Notes: generated from the sequence alone by a model not told the origin. DNA of 64,000 nucleotides from Amyelois transitella (GCF_032362555.1 NC_083517.1:6034001-6098000); one strand, 5' to 3'. Shown: positions 1 through 10,861, counted from the stretch's first letter. Program-made: numbers and translations.

Positions 1-82
1 AAGCTATTCCTTCAATACTTATTAGGAAAAGATAGTCGCTATTAGGGGGAAACCGATCAGATACAAGTCATCTTTGTTGCAG

Positions 83-3000
83 TTTTGGCAGGACGAGCGT
101 GTCAAGTGGAATGATTCCGAATGGGGGTGCGACAATGCGCTTGTGGCGGCGGAGCTACTGTGGCTGCCTGACGTGGCTTTGCTGAATGCTGCGGCGAGCG
201 GCTACACAGGTGCTTGTTGTAACATTTTTTACTACACATATATATATTTTCGTCCTTATCCCTGACGAGGTAGACAGAGCCCCACATTTTACTGCATACT
301 GCCACTAATCTCTTCATACAAACTTCTAGTAGGTTCCTAGATGTTGTTTCGAATAGTTATGGGTAACGAATAAACATAGGTAATTTTATGGTATCTACTA
401 AGATAGGTACCATAAATTTCTTTTTAGGAGGTATTTGAAAGAAAAGTTTAAGAAAAATCTTAAGTTATTATAAAGAGATGGCAGGTATTTTGTAACTCGT
501 TGTATACTCGGACCAAGCTAGGATTCAGAAAGTCAGACAAACCTGAGTCGCGTTTGTCAATGAAAATGACGTACCTACTGCCTTTGCTGAGTGCACTTAT
601 TATGCAAAAAATATGTCTAGGTAATTTATTCTTACTACACCTAAAATAGGTTGCACGCAGTGCTGCGTAAGACAAAAATATATTAAAAAAAATGTAAAGA
701 TGTTCTGCTTTGTCCGTAAAATGAGTTTTTAAGAAACTTTGTAAGTTTCATTTTAACAAAATTTTTTCATCTAAAATCCGTTCCGCCCACTCCAAACAAA
801 TACCTGTTAGTTCCCATCCCCGTAGGAATTTCGGGAAATGCTCTCCAAGTGGTGCACTTGCGTGCTAGACTATAACAACCTATACACAAAGTTTCATAAA
901 TCTTTATACTCGTACCTTGTACGTGGTTTGACTTGTGCGTTGATATATTAATCAGTTATAGTATCCTCTTCTTATTTTTTGTATTTAGATTTACAAAGAT
1001 ACTAAAGCCAGTGCCGTGTGATTCCCGGCACCAATACAAACAAGAATAGAACCACTCCATCTCTTTCCCATGGATGTCGTAAAAGGCGACTAAGGGATAG
1101 CCTAATAAACTAGGGATTCTTTTTTAGGCTATGGGCTAGCAACCTGTCACTATTTGAATCTCAATTCTTTCATTAAGCCAAATAGCTGAACGTGGCCATT
1201 CAGTCTTTTCAAGACTGTTGGCTCTGTCTACCCCGCAATGGATATAGACGTGACCATATGTATGTATGTACTACAGCCAGGTGAATCTTGAATCAAATCA
1301 ACTCTTTACCCTGTTTATCTCCTTTAATATCTACTCGTAGGTGACGCGTCAATGCGTGCACGCCTAAACTCATCAGGCGCCGTGGAGTGGGTGCTGCGCC
1401 TCGATGCTAGCGCTCCGCTGGACATGCTACTGGAACGCTGGCCTACGGACGAGCAAACCGTCACCTTTATGTTCTGCTCCAAGGTGCACACGTTGGATGA
1501 ACTCGACCTCGCTCTCAAGCCATTACCGGTAACTTTCCTTACTTTTTAAACACCTTTTTTCTCATACAATATTTAGGTAAAATTCGAATCAGAGCACAGT
1601 TTAAAGTTACACCTTTTAAATGAACAGATATATAGATACTAATAACTAGTTGACGCCCGCAACTCCGTTTGCGTGTTATTGGAAATACGAAGGTTAAGGT
1701 TATTAAATTTATTCAAATTTCGGTACATATTACAGAGTAGCTAGTTCCTTTGGCTTCTACATTACATGATCCAGATCTTTGACTTTTATACGCTAACAGA
1801 AAATGCTTATCAGGTTGAACAACTTTTGTAAGGACGTCTTTTCCATAATTCAGTTGATTTAGCTGGTATATAATGATTGTGCATACGGTGTTCCAGATCT
1901 TCGATTTTTATACGCCAACAGAAAATGCTCCTCAGATTGAACAACTTTTGTTAAGACTTCATCGATATTTCCTATAGTTTAGCTGAGTAATTCAAATCCG
2001 TTCAGTAGTTCCGAAGATTAGCGTGTACCAACAAAAATACAAAGAGAGTTTTTTTTTCAAATTCATGCACGGTTACTTTTTCTTACATACATACATACAT
2101 ATGATCACGTCTATATCCCTTGCGGGGTAGACAGAGCCAACAGTCTTGAAAAGACTGAATGGCCACGTTCAGCTATTTGGCTTAATGATAGAACCGAGAT
2201 TCAAATAGTGACAGGTTGCTAGCCCATCGCCTAAAAGAGGAATCCTAAGTTTATAAGCCTATCCCTTAGTCGCCTTTTACGACATCCATGGGAAAGAGAT
2301 GGAGTGGTCCTATTCTTTTTTGTAATAGTGCCGGGAACCACACGGCACACTGCTACTGTTTCATATAGGAAGGAATTTATGATTGTTTAGGATATTAAAT
2401 AAAACACATTCGAGCTTCGCTTGCATGATGACGCAATGCCCAACTGATTTATTGTCTTGTATGCCCGTTACAAACTGTTAGTCTCTCTTGACAATGACAT
2501 TGACACTAATATGACACAGCTACTGCTGCTACTTTTTCTTCATCGTTATAAATTATTATTTTTTAAATATACTCAATGTTCAGACAAATATTTTTACTGT
2601 TTTATTATATGTAGAGGAGAAGGTGGTATTGTGGCCCCCTACTTTGTTTTTGAGGCTTTATAAAAAAAGTAAAGTACCTAAAAACTTGAAACATACTTTA
2701 TAGGGTTCTTTAATCATTTGTTTATGCATATTTAACTATGGAATAAATAAAACTCGTACCGGATAATCAGAAATAATATTTATTCTTAAGTAATCGAATT
2801 TGGTATAATGAGATCAAGTGATGGTTATGTGGCACCCTGGGGGGTCATATTAAATGTATTGCACAATTGAAACCTAACGGCAAAAATCACAAATATAATA
2901 GTCGCCTTCTGGACCTGCACAGGCTGTATGAGCCCATAATTCGCAACTCTGACACTGTATCCATTGCTCTCCAGGTCTGTCATTTGAATAGTTGGTTTCG

Positions 3001-5428
3001 CAGAACACGCAGAGAACATCTGTATTTTCAGGAACTCTATTCAAATGTGAGCTGTCATCACCGGAATCGGTATTTTCTGCTTCACTGTCAGAGCTACTGC
3101 TGGATGTAACATCTCTCTGGCGCCGACCTGCTTGGCTAGTACCTCCTCTACCGCGATCACGCTGACACCATCTCCACGAGAACGTCCTCGTCCTCGCCCA
3201 CGCGCTCGTCCTCGAGTCTCTGCTAAGCGCAAAGATTCAGTCAGTTGATTTTTGTAAGGTGATGATGTGGTAATTACTTTTGCTGTTGTCGTCTTTCTAC
3301 CACGATGAGAAGTCCAGCGAACATTTTAACAGCTATTTTATATCGCATGAGCTTATTCCTCACCGCATCAACTGCTTTTTCATTTCTTCTGGGTCCCACG
3401 TTTTTTGTTTCTTCCTCGAAGATGGAGATAAAACGCTTTGTCTAGGCATCTTAAAGAGAAAACAGAAATAAGAAATTGATAAATTGGACTTACATGTAAT
3501 GTGACCCCCGGGACCACAATACAACCAATGTGAGGGGGTCGCATTACAAATATTGATATTATCAAAACAAACATACCTAATATATTTATAAAATGCTTAA
3601 ATTTCATAATTACCTTTGAAATCCCGCAAAAGAATGTTTAATGAATATAACGTGCAAACACAAAAATACAAATTCGATAGTTTTCAATTTTTACGCAATT
3701 AAAATCACAGCAGTTAAAAAGTTTTCTCACAAACGTGTTTCGACTGATTCAAATGACGGATGAACGAAGCGAAATCTGACGGATTTGATGGGTGCTAAAT
3801 ATTGCAGTCACAACTAGCATTTAGTTCCACGAAAAATATGCGAGATAGCGTTATTAGAAAGTATTAATATCAATGGGGGCCAAAATACATGCGGGGGCCA
3901 CAATTGCACCTTTTCCTCTATTGATTATACATTCTTTTATTATATGGCGACTCAGAGAATATTATTACATATAATTCTCCGAGTCGTCTTTAACAACATT
4001 TATGGGAAAGAGATGGACTGATGATAGGCGACTAAGGGATAGGCTTATAAACTTGGGATTCTTCTTTTAGGCGATGGCTTCTAAACCTTCATCATTAAGC
4101 CAAACAGCAGTGGCCTTCCAGTATTTTCAAGACTGTTGGCCCTGTCTTCCCTACTTCCCTTCAAGGGATATAGGCGTTATTATATGTATGTGGATGGATT
4201 AATCATATTCCGAAGTGCTAGCACAGTGAGTGTAAGTAAATCTAAATGTGTAAGTTATTTATTTAATTATATAAACGCAATGCTTACAAATATAATGATA
4301 TTATCGACTTAATTCTCTGTTATTTGAAAAGTTAACAGCCGTGTACCAAACGGGCGCTTGGGAGTTATTGTCGGTGGCGCGATCTTCCGCCGTGTGGCAG
4401 GACGCAGTGGGGGTGCGCCGCCGCGTGCTAACATGGCAGTTGCTGCTGCGGCGACGAGCTGCCGGCGCCGCGCACGCATCTGCCGCAGTGCTTTGTGCCG
4501 CCGCCCTAATGCTGCTCACTGCTGGGTTGCTACCACCTAAAGAACGAACAGTGATTGCCATAGCGGCTGCATTGACAGCCGCATTCTCGTACGTATTTTC
4601 CTATCTTACAATGTAAATGACCTAAAATTCACATTGGCTAATAATTATTTTTCCGACCAGATTGGTAACTTGGACATTGCGACTACCGCCTTCCTCGTCG
4701 TGTCCATTGGTGTTGCGGGCTGCGGCAGCGGTTTGTACGTGCGCTGCTATTGCGTGCGTCGGCGCAGCTATCGTACAACGAGTGTCGGTGCGCACGGCAC
4801 CGCCGCCTAGGTGGCTTTGCACGTTACTCTCCAAAGTCTCCACGTTGTGTAGACTTACTTCCCACCAGGTAAACATTTTCACAAACTATTTGGACAGATT
4901 ATTCCTGCTTCTGCTTCTTCCTGCACCTATTGTAAAAGTCAATTAAGGAAAAGGGATTGTTCTGTTAGGCATTTTAGCTATTAAGCCAATTTAGACGCAG
5001 CCTTGAAGTCTTTTCGAGAATGTCTAGCGCCTACCCTTAAATGATTTAAACATTATATGTATTGGCAGATAGACGAAATAACCTCTAAACTCTAAACCAA
5101 AAACATTTCCGTAGATACTTTCACTTAGGTATCTGAAATTACTTTATGGTAGGTATCTAAGAGAGCTTATTACGACGAATCTTCTGGGTTCTAAGTATAC
5201 TTATATCAATATGTAGAGAAGCGTAAAATATTAATTTAAATTAAGATAGGTACTTAGATTAATACAATTTGTATATTTGTGCAGGAGAGCGAATCAGTAG
5301 CCGGTGGTGGCGGAGCGGGCAGCGGGGCGTGGCGCGCCGCAGCCCTGTTACTGGACCGAACTCTGCTAGTTGTGCTGTTCCTTGTTTTACTAGTCGTGCT
5401 AGCTTGCGCACTCGCAATTTTAATCTAG
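83..5428 (+). CDS. Divergent nicotinic acetylcholine receptor-like (Cys-loop) subunit, 3' part of gene
   Basis: Five exons keep one frame: 83-209, 1341-1528, 4332-4588, 4661-4868, 5285-5428 (307 codons plus TAG). The 5' exons with signal peptide and loop D lie left of the window. Visible landmarks of a ligand-gated channel subunit: WQDERVKW and WLPDVALLN in exon 1; W..P.DEQ in exon 2; YQTGAWELL, then M1 and the M2 stretch after PPKERT in exon 3; LPPSSSCPL and M3 in exon 4; AWRAAALLLDR and M4 in exon 5. No vicinal Cys pair follows the GAWELL strand, so it is not an alpha-type subunit. Both cysteines of the defining loop are replaced (Leu69 and Val83 of this fragment) and the M3-M4 loop is only about 40 residues. 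Exons are GC-rich and Ala/Arg/Leu-rich. Open frame and consensus splice sites suggest a functional gene, possibly an accessory subunit; a young pseudogene cannot be excluded. Confidence 0.8.
1011..1270 (+). repeat. SINE, (TATG)n-tailed family, copy 1
   Basis: Full-length copy starting GTGCCGTGTGATTCCCGGCA and ending in GACGTGACCATATG plus a TATG tail, inside the receptor intron. Near-identical copies occur at 2085, 7115, 20385, 27597 and 39936. Flanks TACTAAAGCCA and TACTACAGCCA look like an imperfect 11-bp target duplication. Confidence 0.8.
1646..2075 (-). mobile_element. Helitron-like remnant with internal direct repeat
   Basis: Read on the minus strand it ends GCGGGCGTCAACTAG followed by T, as lepidopteran Helitrons do. 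Two segments of about 70 bp (from about 1768 and 1889) are close direct repeats containing CAGATCTT and AACAGAAAATGCT. The 5' boundary is not clear. Confidence 0.4.
2085..2348 (-). repeat. SINE, (TATG)n-tailed family, copy 2
   Basis: Same family as the copy at 1011 in opposite orientation: it begins with the reverse of the TATG tail and ends CGGGAACCACACGGCAC. It lies about 0.8 kb from copy 1 in the same intron. Confidence 0.8.
2614..3918 (-). mobile_element. Decayed TA-flanked DNA transposon with transposase C-terminal remnant
   Basis: Ends are imperfect terminal inverted repeats (GAGGAGAAGGTGGTATTG at the left; the reverse complement of CAATTGCACCTTTTCCTC at the right) directly flanked by TA, as for Tc1/mariner/pogo-type insertions. 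On the minus strand around 2830-3060 a decayed frame reads CAGPEGDYYICDFC preceded by a Cys-containing segment. This resembles the PHD-like zinc region at the C-terminus of some pogo-like transposases. Stops and shifts break it, and the catalytic part is not recognisable. An inner 13-bp inverted repeat with one mismatch (TAATGTGACCCCC near 3497) may be a second nested insertion. Confidence 0.5.
3988..4192 (+). repeat. SINE, (TATG)n-tailed family, degenerate copy
   Basis: Diverged copy lacking the 5' end: the blocks GGCGACTAAGGGATAGGCTT, TTGGGATTCTTCTTTTAGGC and GACTGTTGGCCCTGTCT are recognisable before a short TATATGTATG tail. Confidence 0.6.
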
Positions 5429-6643
5429 TCAGGTTTAATCTATTTTCGTGAATTATCATCAGAACCACCAAAGGTGTATTGTGAAGACTTAGGGCCAGAC
5501 TCAATCTATAAGATTTGTACGTACATTGGCTCCCATTAATATCAGTCGGCAAAGCGCAGCGACATAAAATATAAGTTCCGTGCACAACAATTCTTGATCG
5601 TTTTCATAGCAGAATTCTCTAGATTCATATGTTCCAGGCCTCACCTAATCATACTACGCTAAATGTACGCTTATTAAAGAAAATTGTACTTACCTACCTA
5701 TTATTAGAAAATTTTTACAACTCGAATGTTGCATGTTATTAAATTTTATAGTTACTTAGGTAAAAATTAAATATATATATAGAATGAACTTCAATAAATA
5801 AAAACTAATTTATTTTAAATACAATACAATCCATCGATTTATTGCAGCCTTTATTGTTTTCCAATGTTGTCTCTACCTCACCATTTACATCCACTAAGAG
5901 CAATTAATACAGGTAGGTATGTACTGGAAATACCACCACTGTACATACTATTTTTTTCTCTACTTTTTAATTATTCCGAGATGATGAGGACGGACTTAAA
6001 CTTGATATGCTCTTGATGAGATGAGGATCGCCAAGCGACAGAAGAAAATCTCCTTAAGTACGTATCTAGTTGATTATGGGAATTAAAAAAGTAAAAAATA
6101 TTTTCGTCACATTATTTTATTCAGGATTTTATTTGTTGAAGTAAGTTACTTATTTAATTGTATTTGCTTGTAAACCCACCAAGTACATAACTAATAATGT
6201 TAGACTTGCTTAGTTCTCACTAGTTTTGTAGGTCAATCTATACCTACCGAATCCGTACATCTTATATTTTTTTAGAATGAGTACCTAAAATAATTAAAAA
6301 ATTTACTGACACGGGCTTTTGTGCAATTCTGATATCTCTTTAAATGGTAGCGAGTAAATAACAAACATGAAAACAAACACACTCTTTGATTAAATTATTG
6401 CTATGTGTATATTAAGCGGTTGAAACTGGATACAAAATAAATAATAGAAAGGTACTTGGAACTATGTGAAGATGTGTGTCGTCGTCTAGTGAAGCATGTA
6501 ATCATCATAACTATGATAGTGGTGATTGCGATCAGTTTCCATGACACATTTAATTAAGTACCTGTAATAAATCATTCCTAGTCTTATACCATTCCAAATC
6601 CTATGACTAAACTTAGTAACATAGAATTAAGCAAATATGTACT
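5429..6643. other. Convergent intergenic/3' UTR region
   Basis: AT-rich stretch between the stop of the receptor gene (+) and the stop of the first riboflavin transporter (-). It holds both 3' UTRs; I see no other coding sequence or recognised repeat in it. Confidence 0.5.
5793..5798 (+). promoter_or_regulatory. Probable poly(A) signal of the receptor gene
   Basis: AATAAA about 365 bases after the receptor stop codon, in an AT-rich 3' region. It is the first full AATAAA found downstream of the stop on this strand. Confidence 0.4.
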
Positions 6644-9600
6644 TTAATTAGAGGGTGTAGGACAAACTGGGGGTTCAATAAAGGTGTTAGTGTAGTTGAC
6701 GATGGCGTACATGGTGAGCGAGGCTATCACCGAGCCGAGCTGTCCGAACGCGCCGAGCGAGCGCATCACGGCCACACCGCCTCGCCGCCCGAGAGACAGC
6801 GTCCACATGCGCGAGTACGAGATCACGGCGGTTAGCGCTACCCAGGACACCACCTGTTTTAAATATGTATATTATATTCGCCTGTTTAATAAATAACAGA
6901 TTAAAATCATGTCATCATCAATCATCATACCAATGAATTTGATACCGGGACCTTGGGTCACAAGGGGTCACAGCGCGGCGGTTTTGCCGCGCTGTGCGCA
7001 GTGTAGTGATGTTTTTTGTGTATAGCTGTGGTGGTTACTCACGCTACTGCTGCGCCACAGTTGCTGCTTGTTTCGCAGTTTAGCCAGTGAAAAACGTGAA
7101 CTTGGAATAGTTATGTACCGTGTGGTTCCCGGCACCAAAACAAAAAAGAATAGGACCACTCCATCTCTTTCCCATGGATGTCGTAAAAGGCGACTAAGAG
7201 ATAGGCTTACATACTTGGGATTATTTTTTAGGCGATGGGCTAGCAACCTGTCATTATTTGAAACTCAATGCTATCTTAAAGCCAAATAGCTGAACGTGGC
7301 CTATCAGTATTTACAAGACTGTTGGCTCTGTCTACCCCGCAAGGGATATAGACGTGATTATATGTATGTATGGAATAGTTATTTGTATGTAGGTGATAAA
7401 AAACCTTTAATTAAAAAATAAGTAAATACCTACATGCCCATTTTCTGAACTCCTGACAGTATGTAGGTACCGTATTTTATAAATAAAGTTGTGTAGCTTA
7501 GTTTTATATTTAAAAGGAGCATCATTGGAAATTTTAATGGCCTGGTAACCAAACGACTTAATTACATCAATTCAACCTTGGAAGCATTATCGTTTTGTCC
7601 GCATTACACGGTATAAGAGTCGTCTTGTTTATCAATTACAATAAAACACTAATTTGAAAACATACATACATACATAAAATCACGCCTCTTTCCCGGAGGG
7701 GTAGGCAGAGACTACCTCTTTCCACTTGCCACGATCTCTGCATACTTCTTTCGCTTCGTCCACATTCATAACTCTCTTCATACAAGCTCGGCGGTTTCGG
7801 GTACTTTTGACCTGACCCTTTACCAGGACGTCCTTAATTTGATCAAGATACGTTCGTCTAGGTCTTCCCACTCCGACCTTTCCCTCCACACTCTCCTTGT
7901 ATATCTGCTTAGTCAACCTGCTTTCATTCATCCTCTCCACATGACCGAACCATCTTAACATACCCTTTTCTATTCCTGTAACTACATCTTCTTTCACATC
8001 ACAACATTCCCTTATCACGCTGTTCCTTATCCTGTCACTAAATTTCACACCCATCATACTCCTTAACGCTCTCATTTCCACTGCATTTATTCTGCTTTCA
8101 TGCTTCTTTTGCCATACCCAACTTTCACTCCCATACATTAATGTCGGGACCAACACGCCCCTGTGCACAGCCAGTCGAGCCTTTTTGGATAGTTTCTGAC
8201 TGCTCATAAAGGCATGCAAAGCTCCATTCACCATGTTCCCCGCGTTCACTCTCCTTTCAATATCACTATCATACTTGCCATCTGATGTAAACTTTGATCC
8301 TAGATATACAAACTCTTTCACTTGCTCCACTTTTTCTCCTCCAATCAAAATATTACATGCTGTCATTTCTTTCTCCATTTCAAAAACCAGTGTTTTAGTT
8401 TTACTTACGTTCACTTTCATTCCTTTCTCTTTTAAAGCTTCATGCATACAGTTTACCATCTCCTGTAACTCCTCCGCTGATGACGCCAGTATAACCTGAT
8501 CGTCGGCATAGAGCAGACATTTGACGAGTAACTCATTCATCCTTAATCCACTTTTAGACTCTTTCAAATCTGTCAAACAGCTATCCATAAATAGGTTGAA
8601 CAGCCACGGTGACGCAACACATCCTTGCCTAACGCCTTTCTCAATCTTAAACCACTCAGTGTGCGCTCCGTTTATCCTGACACAAGCACTCGAATCCTCA
8701 TATAAGGATTTCAGTGCTCGTATTAAGAGACTGCTCACCCCATGCATAGAAAGTGCTGACCACAATTCATTCCTCTCAACTCTGTCATAGGCCTTTTCCA
8801 GATCTACGAATGTGCAATAGACTTTTTGACTCTTGGCCAAAAACTTTTCGGCTATGCACCGCAAGGAAAAGACCTGATCAGTACATCCCATTCCCTTTCG
8901 AAATCCCGCTTGAGCATCCCATATTTTGTCATCAGTTTCATTCCTGACTCTATTAATCAATACCTTAGCATACAATTTGCCGACGACGCTAAGCAGGCTT
9001 ATACCACGATAATTTTTGCAGTCCAGCTGTGACCCTTTTCCTTTGTAAAGTGGCACGATAACAGCCTTACGCCAATCTTTTGGTACTCGGCCGCTTCTCC
9101 AACACAAATTGAAAAGGCAGTACAACTGACTAGCTACTACGCCTTTTCCTGCTTTAAGCATCTCGACCGACACTCTATCACACCCAGCAGCCTTTCCCGC
9201 TTTCATACTCTTAAGTGCTTCCACAATTTCGAACATTTCAATTTCGCCTTCCATCTCATTCTCTTTTTCTTCGCTATAGCAGAAATCTTTCTTATTTCCT
9301 TCCTTTTTTTCAAATAAACTTTCAAAATAGTCCTTCCATATCTTTAGTACACATTCTTCTCCTTTCACAACGCTACCATCCATTGAAAACGATTAAAATT
9401 ATATCAATTTATAATTGAAATCTACTTTGTTTGTAATTAATACTACGTACCACCAAAGCTTCCCCGCTAATTTTCTCATGAAGAGGTGGTGTAGGACTCC
9501 TCAAGGCTGTCGTGAGGATATATCCGAAGGGCAGTGCAGCGAACACCAGCATTGTCATCAACAGCTTGACAGGTGCCAGCAACCAAATTCCTGCCAGACA

Positions 9601-10488
9601 AGCCATCGGGTTTGCCATGGTACTCAACGTTACTGCTAGGTGATACACTTTGTTTCCGTATGGCATACATGAGTACGACTGAATTGAAGGCATCACACCA
9701 TTTGCTAGACCGTTCAAAATAACTACCAATATTGTGACAGGAATCCAACGCGGGTGACGCCAGGAGTCCGACTCAAGCTTTTTCGACTCATCATTTGATT
9801 CCTGCTTTGCAACAGTAGAAACTTTTTCTGATGTGAATATCTCAGTTTTGTCTATAAAGACAAAACTTATAACACTGATAATAGCGAGACCACTCAGTAC
9901 TAACATGAACACCATTGGCTCGAAGCGTGGCGGCGGATAGATCGCCTCGATAGTCGAATTGTCAGCCGAAGGTACACACTCAGGAGCTCCACTCGCGCCT
10001 TGTATCAGTGCCAAAATACTGGGTAGGAAACCGCTCAATCCTTCTCCCACTAAATAAGTAGCTAAGTAAATGTCCCTAAAGTGTCTTAGGTACGGATAAA
10101 ACAACACTGAACTTGTACATCCGACTAATGCTACGAAAAATGTTATTGTGAGGAACGCTACAGAGCGCTCAGTGGTACCGATTACTGCAGTTTTAGAGTA
10201 AACAAAAGAATTGATGAAGAGAGCTAAAGTTATCATCACAAGTAGCCCCAAAATGTGGTGGGAATCTGACACGCGTGGAAGCAGCCGACGCAGAGCCGCG
10301 TACAGAAACAAGCCAACATTGGCGGCGGCTATCGCCACGGTCATGGAAGAGGGCAGCGCCCAGCCCTCGGGCAGCTCCTGTACCAGCAGCGGCAGTTGCA
10401 CGTACATGCCGTTCACACCCAGCCAAGTGCTTAGACCCCAGCCCGCCATTAGCACATCCAAAAGTATCATCCTTTTAAATTTATTCAT
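6644..10488 (-). CDS. Riboflavin transporter, SLC52A (RFVT) family, copy A
   Basis: Two coding exons: complement(9451-10488) and complement(6644-6853), giving 415 residues. The donor after ...EALV is GTACGT and the acceptor is CAG before VVSWVALTAV, phase 0. The product is a multi-pass plasma-membrane protein expected to import riboflavin (family knowledge). Visible family features: N-terminal LPEGWALPSS and NVGLFLY, the block GCTSSVLFYPYLRHFRDIYL, YLVGEGLSGFLPS, a hydrophilic central loop at about residues 230-255, SIQSYSCMPYG, and the C-terminal QLGS...NYTNTF. The upstream in-frame 10506 codon is TTG; ATG 10488 aligns with the start of copy B, so it was chosen. The 2.6-kb intron holds a SINE and a LINE. 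Copy B lies about 0.7 kb upstream on the same strand. The frame is intact. Confidence 0.88.
6969..6996. other. GC-rich perfect hairpin
   Basis: CACAGCGCGGC, six-base loop GGTTTT, then GCCGCGCTGTG: an 11-bp perfect stem inside the AT-rich intron of transporter copy A. Function unknown. Confidence 0.5.
7115..7371 (+). repeat. SINE, (TATG)n-tailed family, young copy with target duplication
   Basis: Full-length copy from GTACCGTGTGGTTCCCGGCA to a TATGTATGTAT tail, flanked on both sides by the identical 11-mer GGAATAGTTAT (7104-7114 and 7372-7382). That is a perfect target-site duplication and indicates recent insertion into the intron of transporter copy A. Confidence 0.85.
7662..9382 (-). mobile_element. 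5'-truncated RTE-like non-LTR retrotransposon (LINE)
   Basis: Flanked by the identical 8-mer TTGAAAAC (7654-7661 and 9383-9390), so the borders are firm. On the minus strand it carries an uninterrupted reverse transcriptase frame ending at TGA 7680, followed by a short tail of ATGT units. The endonuclease end is missing, so the copy is 5'-truncated and not autonomous. It sits in the intron of transporter copy A, on that gene's strand. RTE-clade placement is my judgement from the C-terminal region and the tail type. Confidence 0.85.
7680..9383 (-). CDS. Reverse transcriptase domain ORF of the LINE (5' truncated)
   Basis: 567 codons without a stop. Reverse transcriptase landmarks in order: KAAGCDRVSVEMLK, DWRKAVIVPLYKGKG with NYRGISLL (about residues 100-130), CTFVDLEKAYDRV with the first catalytic Asp (about 193), EKGVRQGCVASPWLFNLFMD, and LLYADDQVILA with the catalytic YADD (about 291). 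The C-terminal part has YGSESW and GRPRRTYLDQIKD, common in lepidopteran RTE-like elements. The first base of the apparent ATG at 9383 belongs to the target-site duplication, so this Met is an accident of insertion and the true N-terminus with the endonuclease is gone. The protein would copy element RNA at a nicked target; this copy cannot do so alone. Confidence 0.85.
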   Translation of the reverse strand: MDGSVVKGEECVLKIWKDYFESLFEKKEGNKKDFCYSEEKENEMEGEIEMFEIVEALKSMKAGKAAGCDRVSVEMLKAGKGVVASQLYCLFNLCWRSGRVPKDWRKAVIVPLYKGKGSQLDCKNYRGISLLSVVGKLYAKVLINRVRNETDDKIWDAQAGFRKGMGCTDQVFSLRCIAEKFLAKSQKVYCTFVDLEKAYDRVERNELWSALSMHGVSSLLIRALKSLYEDSSACVRINGAHTEWFKIEKGVRQGCVASPWLFNLFMDSCLTDLKESKSGLRMNELLVKCLLYADDQVILASSAEELQEMVNCMHEALKEKGMKVNVSKTKTLVFEMEKEMTACNILIGGEKVEQVKEFVYLGSKFTSDGKYDSDIERRVNAGNMVNGALHAFMSSQKLSKKARLAVHRGVLVPTLMYGSESWVWQKKHESRINAVEMRALRSMMGVKFSDRIRNSVIRECCDVKEDVVTGIEKGMLRWFGHVERMNESRLTKQIYKESVEGKVGVGRPRRTYLDQIKDVLVKGQVKSTRNRRACMKRVMNVDEAKEVCRDRGKWKEVVSAYPSGKEA

Positions 10489-10861
10489 TGCAATTCGTTC
10501 AATCAAAAACTGTCACTACACTAAATTACTCGGTACTATGAGTATAATTCACACTGGTAGTATCACTTTACACGTTTTTTCCTTAAAAAAGCTAAACACT
10601 TGTTTAAATTATTCCAAATGAATAGCATTATTGTGTAACATTCATGAACTAAGAAAACTGTGGAGGTTTGGTGTTTCGAAAGGAAAAGATATGATTATCT
10701 CACGCTCGTAATTATCACTTGATATCAAGTTTGATAGCCTACCCAAATAAATCCAGTTTCACTGAGGTTGACATTCTTGCGTTGGTTTATTCCACTATGT
10801 TCGCCTGGATGAAAAAAAAATATTGTTTCATTTCATATACATAAGTATACATACTATGTAA

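Noticed and set aside
4593-4594. GT at 4593 as donor of receptor exon 3
   Set aside because: It gives a stop in exon 4; the GTACGT donor four bases earlier gives the conserved M2-M3 sequence.
9415-9748. Frames on both strands around the end of transporter exon 1
   Set aside because: Shadows of the SLC52A exon, which has the conserved protein and splice donor.
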